DNA of 44,362 nucleotides from Planctomycetota bacterium (lineage in GTDB: Bacteria; Planctomycetota; Phycisphaerae; Phycisphaerales; Phycisphaeraceae). Of this stretch, positions 1-8,617 are shown piece after piece (the first letter of the stretch is position 1; each line of letters starts with the position of its first letter). The notes below the pieces were generated by a model. It had not been told where the DNA came from. It made no database searches and worked only from the letters and a program-made list of their open reading frames with translations. The DNA lies in the NCBI GenBank assembly GCA_024279865.1, contig JAJRRC010000043.1:1-44362 (forward strand), read 5' to 3'. The position numbers were made by a program, and so were the translations under genes.

Positions 1-71
1 AGTTCGCCTCGAATCGCTTCAAGGGCAACCTTCGCCTTAAAATCCGTTGAAAATTGACGTCGTTTTGCCAT
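1..71 (-). CDS. IS3-family transposase OrfA, N-terminal fragment at window edge
   Basis: The first codons encode MAKRRQFSTDFKAKVALEA, which matches the typical start of IS3-family OrfA (IS911-like helix-turn-helix transposase subunit). In this family OrfA binds the terminal repeats and OrfAB is usually made by programmed frameshifting; neither the rest of OrfA nor OrfB is in the window. The ATG at 69-71 is preceded by GAAAGGA at suitable spacing. The gene continues beyond base 1, so intactness cannot be judged. Family assignment rests on about 23 residues. Confidence 0.75.
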   Translation of the reverse strand, partial: MAKRRQFSTDFKAKVALEAIRGE

Positions 72-135
72 TAGATATTCCTTTCAAATCTAGAAGACAG
101 TCCACCTTAACCGACTGTCCGAGATTTGGGGACCA
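1..135 (-). mobile_element. IS3-family insertion sequence, left end (partial)
   Basis: The element runs off the window's left edge. Read on the minus strand, the probable terminal end starts TGGTCCCCAAATCTCGG at about 135, followed by a 7-bp inverted repeat (GACAGTC at 96-102 with GACTGTC at 113-119), then a Shine-Dalgarno-like GAAAGGA and the start of a transposase gene. Only one end is visible, so the exact boundary and the target-site duplication cannot be read. The insertion lies inside the coding region of a CBM9-like gene. Confidence 0.75.
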
Positions 136-821
136 CCTCTGAGTGTGGCGTAACGCTCACGGCAAAAGGAGGTTCGCCACGTCTGACCCGCTGTCGGCGC
201 AGACATCCCCAAACCCTCATAAGGAATCGCCATTTCGAGATACCATTCATCCACACCACGCCCCGTTGCAACACGCAATCCTTCACACGTCCAGCCAACG
301 TCCGTTTTATTGTCCGTGTGACGGCCATCCCAAACCACCCCCGCACAAGTCACAACCAGTTGCAGGATCGGACTGCCCTGTTCTTTCGTCTCCAAAAACC
401 ATTCGAGACAATCATCTTCCCAAGCTTTGTCATCGTGATTTTGGGCTTTGCTCACCAAATAATTCATCTCAGGCTCACTCATGCGAGCCGCCACATACAG
501 ATGCGTCGCATCGTACGTCACCAAAATCTCAGAAGCGGCATCAGCAGCATCCAAACCCGCTATTTTTTGATTCGAACCTCCACCGACGCGGATGAAATTT
601 GTCATCACCGAGGCTACCGCCCAAGCATCGTCATTGAGCTGACCGTCGATTGTCGGGGGCTGATCACAGGGAGCTAAGCACAACTGAGGGCGAGGTAAGT
701 CTCCCCAAATATGCGCCATGATTTGAACGGGAGTTTCGGCTGCAAAAGACCACGCGCACCACATTGACAATACACACACAGCCACACAATTCGCTTGTTT
801 TTTCTTCAAAGGGGATCCCAT
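90..821 (-). pseudogene. CBM9-like secreted protein, 3' truncated by IS insertion
   Basis: The 243-residue reading frame begins with a signal peptide (MGSPLKKKQANC, then a hydrophobic stretch ending SFAAE) and contains a family 9 carbohydrate-binding-like domain: IDGQLNDDAWAVAS, VTYDATHLYVAARM, DDCLEWFLET, EWYLEMAIPYEGLG. It is very similar to the adjacent intact 438-aa protein until RYAT; its last 13 or so residues are encoded by the insertion sequence and end at the stop at 90-92. The roughly 200-residue C-terminal part present in the paralogue is missing. A TTG 23 codons upstream (890) could extend the frame, but the ATG at 821 gives a normal signal peptide. The shortened product might still be made and exported, but I treat it as a disrupted copy. 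Confidence 0.75.
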
Positions 822-900
822 CACATCACGGCATTGATTGTTTTTCCACCCACAACCCACTCCAACACATACGCAGGAATCCCCCTTCAAACAGGTTTTT

Positions 901-2217
901 CTATCGCCAAATTGATTTCAGAGGTTTTGCTGGCGGCTTGGGAACATTGACTTTCTCAAACCGAGTCGCCAACTGCGACCAAGATTCCTTCATGGCTGCT
1001 TGCTCTGCGAAATCTTGATAAAAACGTTTTTTTAAATCATTCATTTCATCTAGAATCACTTCCAAAACCTTCACCTGTGTGGCCATGTTTTGACGAAAAG
1101 TTTCGCTTTGTGATTGAGCTTCAACCAATATCCGGGCGTAAGCCAATCGGGCTTGGATTTGTTCGGTCAAGGCGGGAATGTGATAGCTTCGCCGCACCAC
1201 CGCCATCAAGTCACTGCCACGGTAAACCGCGATGGCATTGACATGCGTCCCTTCTGCGCGAACCAACATGGGGACCACTATTTTTTGATGCTCCCCCGCT
1301 GCGAGGATCACCGATTGAACTTCGCCCCTGTTTTCCGAGGAGGTGCTCATCGGCACAAGCGTTAATTTCATGGGCTTTGAACTACTATTCCAAAAAGCCA
1401 ACTGGGTTTTTAACACACCAAAATAAGCGTGAGGCATATTGGCTTCGGTCAATGCCAACTCATCAAACCGCAACTGGCCAAAACGGGACGGTGTTTTAAA
1501 GGGGTATTCAGGCTGGCCAACCCAGGCACTCACTTCACGCCTTTTGCCGGTGGGCGTGGCGTAGCGTTGGCGATTAAAGGACGTCCGCCACACCTCTCCG
1601 TGTTGAGGCGTCGGCACGCCTAGCCCTTCATAGGGAATGGCTATTTCAAGATACCATTCATTTTCACCCCGCCCTGTCGCGGCACGCAATCCTTCACAAG
1701 TCCAACTGACATCTTGCTTTCGTTTCCAATCGTGGCCGTCCCAGATCACCCCAGCCCAATTCACGATGATCTGAATAATTTCATCGCCTTTTTTGTTTGT
1801 ATCGAAGAACCACTCCAGACAATCATCTTTCCAGGCGGCATCATCCCGATTTTGCGCGGTACTGACCAAATATTCCATATTAGGTTCACTCATCCGAGCC
1901 GCGATATACAGATGCGTCGCATCGTAGGTCACCCGAATTTCTGAAGCGGCATCAGCAGCATCCAGCCCCGCAATTTTTTTACGAAGCGTCCCTCGCGTAC
2001 GAATAAAATTCGTGGCAACCGAAGCCCCCCGCCAAGCGGCATCGTTGAGCTTCCCATCAATCACCGGGGGCTTAGAACAGGGAGCCAAACAAAGCTGCGG
2101 TCGCGGCAAATTGCTCCAAAGACCAATCAACGCTTTATGGGGATCAGCCGAGGCTGAAGTATAAAAACACAATACCCACAAAACCCCTGCCACATAGCTC
2201 ATTCGACTTTTTTTCAA
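901..2217 (-). CDS. secreted CBM9-like domain protein
   Basis: This 438-aa protein starts with a Sec signal peptide (hydrophobic core up to SASA-DP, about residue 25). Residues about 40-240 resemble the family 9 carbohydrate-binding (CBM9/DOMON-like) fold, with IDGKLNDAAW near the start, VTYDATHLYIAARM, DDCLEWFFDT and EWYLEIAIPYEGLG. In this family the domain binds sugars or heme-like ligands and is often attached to xylanases; no catalytic domain is seen here. The C-terminal half has no recognised domain and ends with a coiled, charged segment. The next gene downstream is its IS-disrupted paralogue, so the pair is a tandem duplication. The location is probably periplasmic or extracellular; the ligand is unknown. 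Confidence 0.75.
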   Translation of the reverse strand: MKKSRMSYVAGVLWVLCFYTSASADPHKALIGLWSNLPRPQLCLAPCSKPPVIDGKLNDAAWRGASVATNFIRTRGTLRKKIAGLDAADAASEIRVTYDATHLYIAARMSEPNMEYLVSTAQNRDDAAWKDDCLEWFFDTNKKGDEIIQIIVNWAGVIWDGHDWKRKQDVSWTCEGLRAATGRGENEWYLEIAIPYEGLGVPTPQHGEVWRTSFNRQRYATPTGKRREVSAWVGQPEYPFKTPSRFGQLRFDELALTEANMPHAYFGVLKTQLAFWNSSSKPMKLTLVPMSTSSENRGEVQSVILAAGEHQKIVVPMLVRAEGTHVNAIAVYRGSDLMAVVRRSYHIPALTEQIQARLAYARILVEAQSQSETFRQNMATQVKVLEVILDEMNDLKKRFYQDFAEQAAMKESWSQLATRFEKVNVPKPPAKPLKSIWR

Positions 2218-2314
2218 CGAACCTCCACGATCATCAAACCTACTTGCATTTTACAGGCCACAGAGCCAATCCATGACCAACCCTTACAAACGCTCTTACA
2301 ACTCTTGGCCCAAA

Positions 2315-2563
2315 CTATTCTTTTTCATCTTCCTGACGCTTGGCGGATTCATGCCAAGGGTCCAGTGAAAGGGATTTTTGGGACGTTAAAACCCCTGACT
2401 TGGGTTTTAGCCTGCCAAGCCAGCGAAACAACACCACCGTGCCGAACAACACCCCAAGCAAAGCCACCACAAATGACAACAGCCAAAAATAGCGAAATAG
2501 CTTCTCAAGAGGCAGCGTCTGAACGACGATAAATGTACAATACAATGGGAAAAATGAATTCAT
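2315..2563 (-). CDS. small single-pass membrane protein, unknown function
   Basis: An 82-aa frame starting with ATG and MNSFFPLYC. Residues about 25-50 form a strong transmembrane segment (WLLSFVVALLGVLFGTVVLF) followed by basic RWLGRLKPK and a charged tail ending RQEDEKE, which suggests a cytoplasmic C-terminus. It lies between the CBM9-like gene (same strand, 97 bp downstream) and the divergent STAS gene. No convincing ribosome binding site precedes the ATG; a TTG three codons upstream is an alternative. I do not recognise the family. The overlapping plus-strand frame is proline-poor and featureless, so this strand is favoured. Confidence 0.55.
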   Translation of the reverse strand: MNSFFPLYCTFIVVQTLPLEKLFRYFWLLSFVVALLGVLFGTVVLFRWLGRLKPKSGVLTSQKSLSLDPWHESAKRQEDEKE

Positions 2564-2661
2564 TCTTGACAATCACGCTAAAAACCCGACGATGCTAGTT
2601 TCAATGATACCTTTCTTCCATCCATCCCGTCATCTGATTATTCGACAAAGGTTCTTTTGTT

Positions 2662-3027
2662 ATGGCTGAATCCAAATCCGGCTCTCTTATGATACAACGT
2701 ATCGGCGATGTCCATATTATCGAATTTATGGAAACCAACATCCTCGACCAGATTGTCATTGAACGCATCAAAGAAGAGATGCTCGACTTGATCGAGCGTT
2801 GTGGTGTTCCCAAACTGCTCATCAGCTTTGAAAATGTGAAGCACATTTCCTCGGCCATGCTAGGCACACTCATGGCGGTCAACAAATCCGTCAAAAACGC
2901 CGGCGGCGAACTGCGTGTTTCTTCCATTGATAAAAATCTCATGGAAGTCTTTAAGCTCACACGACTGGACAAGGTCCTCAAAATCTTCAAAAATTCGACC
3001 GAAGCGATGAATAAATTCGTCAAATAG
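2662..3027 (+). CDS. STAS-domain anti-anti-sigma factor-like protein
   Basis: A 121-aa single-domain STAS protein of the SpoIIAA/RsbV type. The usual phospho-acceptor loop is recognisable as HISSAMLGTL at residues 61-70, with Ser63/Ser64 at the position of SpoIIAA's conserved serine. In this family the unphosphorylated protein sequesters an anti-sigma kinase, and phosphorylation releases it. AAAGG lies about 10 nt before the ATG. The next gene on the same strand encodes an FHA-PP2C phosphatase of the class that dephosphorylates such proteins, so the two probably work together. No HATPase anti-sigma kinase or sigma factor is in the window, so the output of the switch is unknown. Confidence 0.85.
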   Translation: MAESKSGSLMIQRIGDVHIIEFMETNILDQIVIERIKEEMLDLIERCGVPKLLISFENVKHISSAMLGTLMAVNKSVKNAGGELRVSSIDKNLMEVFKLTRLDKVLKIFKNSTEAMNKFVK

Positions 3028-3120
3028 GTTCGATGCCCCCGTCTATTTTCATCCCCTTGATTGATGTTCAAAACACCCAATGGCATTAATCCATCCGCTA
3101 GTCACAACCCACGCAAGCTC

Positions 3121-3152
3121 TCAACACCCGTGGCATAAGACGCGGGTGTTGA
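3121..3152. repeat. 10-bp perfect inverted repeat between STAS and phosphatase genes
   Basis: TCAACACCCG at 3121-3130 is complementary to CGGGTGTTGA at 3143-3152, with a 12-nt loop. No T-run follows, so it is a poor intrinsic terminator on the plus strand. It could be a transcript-processing or attenuation hairpin that sets the STAS:phosphatase ratio, or an operator. The function is inferred only from its position. Confidence 0.5.
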
Positions 3153-3188
3153 AATAGTTCGCAAAAAAGCCTTACAATATCTTCCATT

Positions 3189-4901
3189 ATGACCCAGACG
3201 CCCCAGTGCTTCTTTAATGTCAGTGGACCTGAAGACTTTTCCTGCCGCGTTCTGTTGGCTGGCGGATCGATGATTCTGGGACGAGCCAGCGACATACAAA
3301 TCCCCCTGCCAGCGAGAACCGTCTCACGCCAACACGCAGAGGTGTTTAGCGATCCCTTTGGACGATGGTGGATCAAAGACCTTGGTAGCCGCAACGGTAC
3401 ACTCGTCAACGGCGAGACCATCCATGGCGACTATCTCCTAGCGCCCAACGATCAAATTCAAATCGAAGAATTTTCGATCCAATACGAAGTCGTCGGCGAA
3501 TTAGCCACACGCAACAACCCTCGGTCCGCTACCTACAATCCAGAATTAACCGTGGCCATTGCCGAAACAGGCCCGCAAAACGTCACAAGGCTTGACCAAC
3601 TCAAATCACCCAAAATTGATGCCAGCCACTTGGCCTCGCTCACCGACTTTTCCAGTGATCTACTGGCAACAGAAGATCCCCAAGAACGCCTGCTCAAACT
3701 CGCAAGACTGCTGGTCGCCAAGCAATTCCATGGCAACACCGCTCTGGCGTTCCAATTAGACCTCAATGACCCGGCCACGCCCCTGACGATGTTGCTTGAA
3801 CCTCAGTCCAATCACAATTGGCGAAGCGGTGAAGAACCCTATATCTCTCGCACGCTTCTCAACGGCATCCGACAAAACCAAGTTCCCGTCATTGCCAGCA
3901 ATGTCAATACAGGATCAAGCCCTTTAGGTGATCCCGAAGCCTCGGATGTCATGAAGCTCTCCCTCGCGGGCGATGTACAACAACTGGCCGCACTGGCGTG
4001 CCCAATCCAGATTACCGACACGGTCATGGAAGTCCTGTATGTAACCTTCCCCGGCGAGTTTGGAACCCCCGAATGGCTCGCTCTGGCATCCTTGGCGGTC
4101 GATCAGTACAAACAGGCCCAGACAGCCTGGCAAGCCCGCCAACAGGCACAACAACAAGCGATCTTAGAAAAAGAACTCCAGCACGCATCCACCATCCAAA
4201 ATGCGATGATCCCCGATCAAATTGACATCACAGGAACCGACACAGCCATCGGATTTGAACCCTGCAAATGGGTCGGCGGAGACTACGTCGATGTCATCAC
4301 CGCACCCAATGGCAAAGTCTATCTCACCGTCTGCGATGTCTGTGGCAAAGGCATCCAGGCGGCCATCATCACCGCAAGCCTCCACTGCCTGTTCCACAAC
4401 ACCGCCACCGCAGGCATTCCCCTCGCGGATCTGATGCAGCAGTTCAATGACTATCTCGAACAAATGCTCCCCGATGAATCATTCGTCACTGCCATCAGCA
4501 TGATCTATGACCCGGACACCGGACACCTCCAAGCATCCAATGCAGGTCACCCCCCCGCCTTTATCATCTCTGCCGACGGCAAAGCAACCGAACTGTCCAG
4601 CGGCGACAACCCGCCACTGGGCTTTATCCCCACCCCCTTCGTCACCACCACCCACCAACTCCAGCCCGGCGAACTACTCAGTATCTTCACCGACGGCCTC
4701 ACCGAATCTGTCAATGAAGCCAATGAAATGTTAAACATTGATGGCGTGGGTAAAATGCTCGAACAGGTCTACATCCCTGCCCATCACAACGACCACACGC
4801 AAATTCTCTGCAATCGTTTCGCCAAGCTGCTTGATGACTACGAAGGCAACGCAGCCCGAACCGATGACCGAACGTTTTTGCTGCTCAAACGACTTCCCTA
4901 A
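3189..4901 (+). CDS. FHA - GAF-like - PP2C (SpoIIE-type) serine phosphatase
   Basis: A 570-aa cytoplasmic multidomain protein. Residues about 20-95 form an FHA domain (MILGRASD, VSRQHAEVFSD, DLGSRNGTLVNG), which binds phosphothreonine peptides. About 130-310 looks GAF-like, followed by a short Gln/Ala-rich coiled coil. From about 330 to the end is a SpoIIE/RsbU-type PP2C domain with the metal-binding acidic residues in GGDYVDV, VCDVCGKG and FTDGLTESVN. Such enzymes dephosphorylate STAS anti-anti-sigma factors, and a STAS gene sits 161 bp upstream on the same strand. The FHA domain suggests that a Ser/Thr kinase feeds into it. No clear Shine-Dalgarno precedes the ATG at 3189. Confidence 0.88.
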   Translation: MTQTPQCFFNVSGPEDFSCRVLLAGGSMILGRASDIQIPLPARTVSRQHAEVFSDPFGRWWIKDLGSRNGTLVNGETIHGDYLLAPNDQIQIEEFSIQYEVVGELATRNNPRSATYNPELTVAIAETGPQNVTRLDQLKSPKIDASHLASLTDFSSDLLATEDPQERLLKLARLLVAKQFHGNTALAFQLDLNDPATPLTMLLEPQSNHNWRSGEEPYISRTLLNGIRQNQVPVIASNVNTGSSPLGDPEASDVMKLSLAGDVQQLAALACPIQITDTVMEVLYVTFPGEFGTPEWLALASLAVDQYKQAQTAWQARQQAQQQAILEKELQHASTIQNAMIPDQIDITGTDTAIGFEPCKWVGGDYVDVITAPNGKVYLTVCDVCGKGIQAAIITASLHCLFHNTATAGIPLADLMQQFNDYLEQMLPDESFVTAISMIYDPDTGHLQASNAGHPPAFIISADGKATELSSGDNPPLGFIPTPFVTTTHQLQPGELLSIFTDGLTESVNEANEMLNIDGVGKMLEQVYIPAHHNDHTQILCNRFAKLLDDYEGNAARTDDRTFLLLKRLP

Positions 4902-4948
4902 AGCACCTCACGCGCAGGTATCGCGAGCAGGTCTTTTATTTTGCGCTG

Positions 4949-6361
4949 CTACCGGTGAATCACACCAATATCTACAATTGTTTTACCATTTTGGTAATAG
5001 TCCACATTCATGCGATTGGCATCGAGAAACGTAAAGACCAGACAAGCAAAATGGTTGCGTTTGGAAAATTTCATATCGCCAAGCCCCGGCCCCGCGTAAT
5101 CGGCATTGCGAATGTGCTGCGCGTGAAAATGGTAATGAGCAATGCCTGTATACAAATCCCGGTACATGGCTTCGGTGGGATAAAATTTCAGGTCATGCTT
5201 GCGAATGCGAGGCTTGTAGAGTTTGATCTTGAAGCCAATGTCCGCGTGACGCAAAACGCCCCCATATTCAGTGCCTCGGTCCCGGTGGTCTTCATCGGCT
5301 TGTGCGAATAACGCAGCAACAATCTGCGGCTCCTTCAGGGCTTGGATTACCAACTGGATCGTGGCCAAATCAGCCCAATGAAGGTCTTTGGCACCTTGGG
5401 TAAAACGCTGGGGATAATCGCGCATCGGGCCATCAAATTGGGGACCTGTCAGATAATGCTTCGTGGTCTTGAGGCTTGCGGTAATCGAGGCAATCCACTG
5501 GGCGCGACTTTGATTGAGCTGAGACTCGGTCAAAGCTGCCAACACCGGGAGATGCCTCATCTGAAGCCCCTGCCGTTGCTCTGGAGATAACACCGCAACG
5601 CATTGCTTCACAGCAGACCACCAAGCTTTGCGAACAGGGTCCCGCCAATAAGCAAGCCACAACATTCCTTCTTTGTTCGTTGGCAAAACACCGAGGTCTC
5701 TACTGGCTGTTTGAAGATTGGCGACCAAGGTGGTTTTAGCAGGTGCTTTTTCAAGGAAGGCAATCAATTGCGAAGTTGAACAAATCCGAGCGAGCAGGTC
5801 CCATGTCTCTTTTTCACGTTTGACTTGACCTTGTTCGCCAGCTTGGAGAAAAGATTCAAACACCACCTGCTCCACGGTTTTGTCTGGATACAAGTCTTGA
5901 ATCACTTTGCGTTCAGGGCGTTGTTCTTCACGCATCCCATGCACAAAACGAGCATACTGGCGTATCAATGTGGGCGTAAATTCTTTTCCCCAGCCATGTT
6001 TGATCGCCGTTTTAAAAAGATAGTCAAGGGTTTTCCAGTTCTGGACGAGAACGATTCTGCGATGCAGTTTTTTTCGGAAGGCTACTTCATCGTGTGCGAT
6101 CAGTTGGTCAATGGCATAGGCTCGCATCTGGTGGGGGTGGCCTCGTTCCCAGACCAGTTGATGCAATGCAGCGAGACGTTTGGGATCGGTGGGATTTTGT
6201 TGTTTGGCTTGATCTGCTGCACGCAGGCGCGTTGAGGGACTTTCGAGTTGATCCATCATGGCTGCTACGGGATCTTCAAAGGTTTGAGGTCCGCTTTGGC
6301 AAGCTGTCAGGCCCACGAGTAGAAAAAAGATTTGTAGGGTAATAAGTGGATGTTTGTGCAT
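4949..6361 (-). CDS. putative lipoprotein of unknown function
   Basis: This 470-aa protein has a lipoprotein signal peptide with lipobox LTAC at Cys21, so it is probably lipid-anchored in the outer or inner membrane. The N-terminal half is rich in Ala, Leu and Glu helices (for example residues 40-110) and may be a HEAT-like helical repeat region. The C-terminal 130 residues contain aromatic and basic motifs (YPTEAMYRDLYTGIAHYH). I recognise no catalytic signature. It is convergent with the phosphatase gene (47 bp between stops) and is separated from the upstream minus-strand gene by a strong terminator, so it has its own promoter. Confidence 0.75.
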   Translation of the reverse strand: MHKHPLITLQIFFLLVGLTACQSGPQTFEDPVAAMMDQLESPSTRLRAADQAKQQNPTDPKRLAALHQLVWERGHPHQMRAYAIDQLIAHDEVAFRKKLHRRIVLVQNWKTLDYLFKTAIKHGWGKEFTPTLIRQYARFVHGMREEQRPERKVIQDLYPDKTVEQVVFESFLQAGEQGQVKREKETWDLLARICSTSQLIAFLEKAPAKTTLVANLQTASRDLGVLPTNKEGMLWLAYWRDPVRKAWWSAVKQCVAVLSPEQRQGLQMRHLPVLAALTESQLNQSRAQWIASITASLKTTKHYLTGPQFDGPMRDYPQRFTQGAKDLHWADLATIQLVIQALKEPQIVAALFAQADEDHRDRGTEYGGVLRHADIGFKIKLYKPRIRKHDLKFYPTEAMYRDLYTGIAHYHFHAQHIRNADYAGPGLGDMKFSKRNHFACLVFTFLDANRMNVDYYQNGKTIVDIGVIHR

Positions 6362-6377
6362 GGTTCATATCATAAAA

Positions 6378-6410
6378 AAAAAAACTGCCGTACGTGACGG
6401 CAGTTTTTTT
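6378..6410 (-). terminator. intrinsic terminator, bidirectional in form
   Basis: AAAAAAACTGCCG at 6378-6390 pairs with CGGCAGTTTTTTT at 6398-6410 around the loop TACGTGA. On the minus strand the hairpin is followed by a run of ten or more T, so it terminates the 178-aa membrane protein gene that ends at 6437. On the plus strand it is also followed by T-rich sequence. Confidence 0.9.
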
Positions 6411-6436
6411 ATTTTTTTATTTCAAAGGTCGCATCA

Positions 6437-6973
6437 TCAGCGGCCAGGGAAACAAGGCTTCGGAGGTTGACCATCACATTTGGTCTGAATCTGTTCCATG
6501 ACACGGAAACCCTTTTCGCTATTGGCAGGAACCCATTTCTTGCCACTGGCATCAGAAACGAGGTGGCCCCGTTCCATGGCTTCAAACATATCCATTTCAT
6601 TGGCTATTGGATCGCCTTCAGCACCTTCTATTGGAGCTGGAGCAGTCATGATCTTTTTAGCTTGAGGTGTATACATTTCGAGCCAACCCACAAAATGGGA
6701 TTCTTCATCGGAACATTCACCACAGGAAAAGACAAACGCGCGAACGCCTTTATTTTCACCTGAGGGGGCATCAATTGGAGAGAGCAGATCACTTTTTTCG
6801 GTAAAGAGTGAGCCATCACTGATGTCCATAAAGTACACGTCTACAATACGTGGCGTGTAACGATTTCCGCTGAGTGACATAATGATGACACCCAAAGAAA
6901 TCAACATCAACACAACTGCAACGATGGTCACCACCGCTGAGTTCTGATTCATCCAGTCTCGCATGTTTTTCAT
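6437..6973 (-). CDS. membrane-anchored hypothetical protein
   Basis: A 178-aa protein with a short cytoplasmic N-terminus (MKNMRDWMNQNSA), one transmembrane segment (about residues 13-33, TIVAVVLMLISLGVIIMSL) and an extracytoplasmic domain of about 140 residues. The domain contains a Cys pair in VFSCGECSDEESH and later CDGQPPKPCF, so it could form disulfides or bind metal. The arrangement resembles planctomycete proteins of unknown function with a single anchor. Transcription ends at the hairpin at 6378-6410. An internal ATG three codons downstream is an alternative start. Confidence 0.7.
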   Translation of the reverse strand: MKNMRDWMNQNSAVVTIVAVVLMLISLGVIIMSLSGNRYTPRIVDVYFMDISDGSLFTEKSDLLSPIDAPSGENKGVRAFVFSCGECSDEESHFVGWLEMYTPQAKKIMTAPAPIEGAEGDPIANEMDMFEAMERGHLVSDASGKKWVPANSEKGFRVMEQIQTKCDGQPPKPCFPGR

Positions 6974-7267
6974 AATTCAAAACCCCATATCCATAAGCAT
7001 CTATACAAATTTTATTCTTGCTTGGAGAAGCATGATGCAATCTGCTTGCTCCAAAACCACATTTTACGCTAACACGATTTTTAGTCAGTTCCAAGTCATT
7101 AAAAATGATGAAAATTTGAAAATCTGTACACCTTCAATTTCAAACTGTATCAAGACAAGATATGTCCACTCTTTAAACAAACCCTATTGAAATGTTCATC
7201 TTAATGATATCGAAATACCAGCTAGAAGCAAGATATTCCTTTTTATTTTGTCATATTTTACAACTTT

Positions 7268-8380
7268 TTATGGCAATGGAGCAACCCGGTATTCCACGCG
7301 TGGCACCGTCATTTGTCCCAGCCAACGGCGAAGTGTCTGAGCATCAACTTGCTGAGAAAACGGCGAAGTCACTCCCATCAAACCCAATATCCCAAGTGAA
7401 TGGGACGGCTTCATGAGCAAAATCTGTGGATCACTTGCGTCCGATAACTTGGCAAGCGCCTTGGCTTTGCTCAAAGCTGCCTCGATATAGCCTTCACTGT
7501 CAGCTAATTTATTTTCCAAGGCCTGTGCTGCGGTATAGGGTTCTCCCGTGGCCAAACGTTGAACATCAGCCACCTCAAGGTCCACTCTGCCTTGGGCGAC
7601 GATTTGAATAAACCGGTCATGTGCCTGATCTAAAATAAACCGAAGCTCGCCTCGATCATTTTCAGTCCAAGCTCGAAATGGGCTGAGCGTGTCTTTTTTC
7701 GTTGAACGCGTCGCCACGATCACCTCAGGGGTCACACCGACCTTTTCCAGCATTTTTTCCACGGTAAACGCTTGTGCAATCACACCGATGCTGCCTGTGA
7801 TGGTGGTGGGTTCAATCACAATGTGATCCGCTACTGAGGCAATGTAATAACCGCCGCTGGCAGCCATTGCACCCAAGCTCGCAACCACGGGGACGCCTGT
7901 ATCTTTTTTGAACTGGTCTAGAGCGTGCCAAATTTGATCTGAAGCAGTCACTCCCCCGCCGCCGGAGTCGATCCGCAGCACCACGGCACTGGGAATATTA
8001 TCACGCAAACTCCAAATAGCCTGATTCACAAACGCAGCCATCTGTGAATCGATCATGCCTTGAATGGGGATAATGACAATGCGTATTGAAGCGTCTGACC
8101 CACGTTGAGGCATTTCCATGGGGCCAGCCATGCTCGATGCGAAAAAGATTCCCAGATACACATTTAACATAATAGAAAACAGCAGCACTGTACTGATCAA
8201 GCCAATCATAACACGGCTAAGAATCGCCCCTATCCCACGTCCGGCAGGCGGCGCAGGATAAATCGGGCCATAGCCTGGCAGTGGTGCCGAAGGGGGAACC
8301 GGGGGGACCGGGGGAACCGGGGGGGCTTGGCCCATTCCCTGGGTATTGATTGGTTTTTGTGGGTCAGATGAGTCAGGCAT
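7268..8380 (-). CDS. sppA: signal peptide peptidase SppA (S49 family serine protease)
   Basis: A 370-aa short-form SppA. A cytoplasmic Pro-rich N-terminus (PPVPPVPPVPP, residues about 20-35) precedes one transmembrane helix (about 58-82) and the S49 protease domain. The nucleophile is Ser175 in AMAASGGYYIAS and the general base is Lys228 or Lys229 in RSTKKDTLSP, a spacing of about 53 residues, as in Bacillus SppA. SppA degrades cleaved signal peptides in the membrane. I chose the ATG at 8380 rather than a start 12 codons upstream because the upstream residues look non-native. The Pro repeat gives a strongly G/C-biased coding stretch at 8285-8330. Confidence 0.88.
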   Translation of the reverse strand: MPDSSDPQKPINTQGMGQAPPVPPVPPVPPSAPLPGYGPIYPAPPAGRGIGAILSRVMIGLISTVLLFSIMLNVYLGIFFASSMAGPMEMPQRGSDASIRIVIIPIQGMIDSQMAAFVNQAIWSLRDNIPSAVVLRIDSGGGGVTASDQIWHALDQFKKDTGVPVVASLGAMAASGGYYIASVADHIVIEPTTITGSIGVIAQAFTVEKMLEKVGVTPEVIVATRSTKKDTLSPFRAWTENDRGELRFILDQAHDRFIQIVAQGRVDLEVADVQRLATGEPYTAAQALENKLADSEGYIEAALSKAKALAKLSDASDPQILLMKPSHSLGILGLMGVTSPFSQQVDAQTLRRWLGQMTVPRVEYRVAPLP

Positions 8381-8617
8381 AAAAGCGTCTTTCTTAATTA
8401 AGAATATCCGGGGCAATCATCATACCACTGATACCCATGACGTACCTTATGCGACATGCTCCGCTTTTTATTCAACCCGCCCCCCGCAAGTTCCCCGCGT
8501 ACGCTGTTGGCGCGCAGCTATTTTCAAACAATCAACCAAGTGAACGACGGCAAAAAATCATCCCAAACATTCTATTATCAAATAAACCTGCCACGCGTGG
8601 ATTCCGTTTTACCAAAT

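Noticed and set aside
126-677. 183-aa plus-strand frame and overlapping 150-aa frame
   Set aside because: Both are antisense to the CBM9-like coding sequence and have no domain; composition is atypical.
2601-3086. 161-aa minus-strand frame
   Set aside because: It is antisense to the STAS gene, which has clear family motifs and a ribosome binding site.
8285-8330. G-tract stretch considered as a member of the G/C-tract family
   Set aside because: It encodes the PPVPPVPPVPP segment of SppA and lacks the TTCCGG core, so it is explained by coding.
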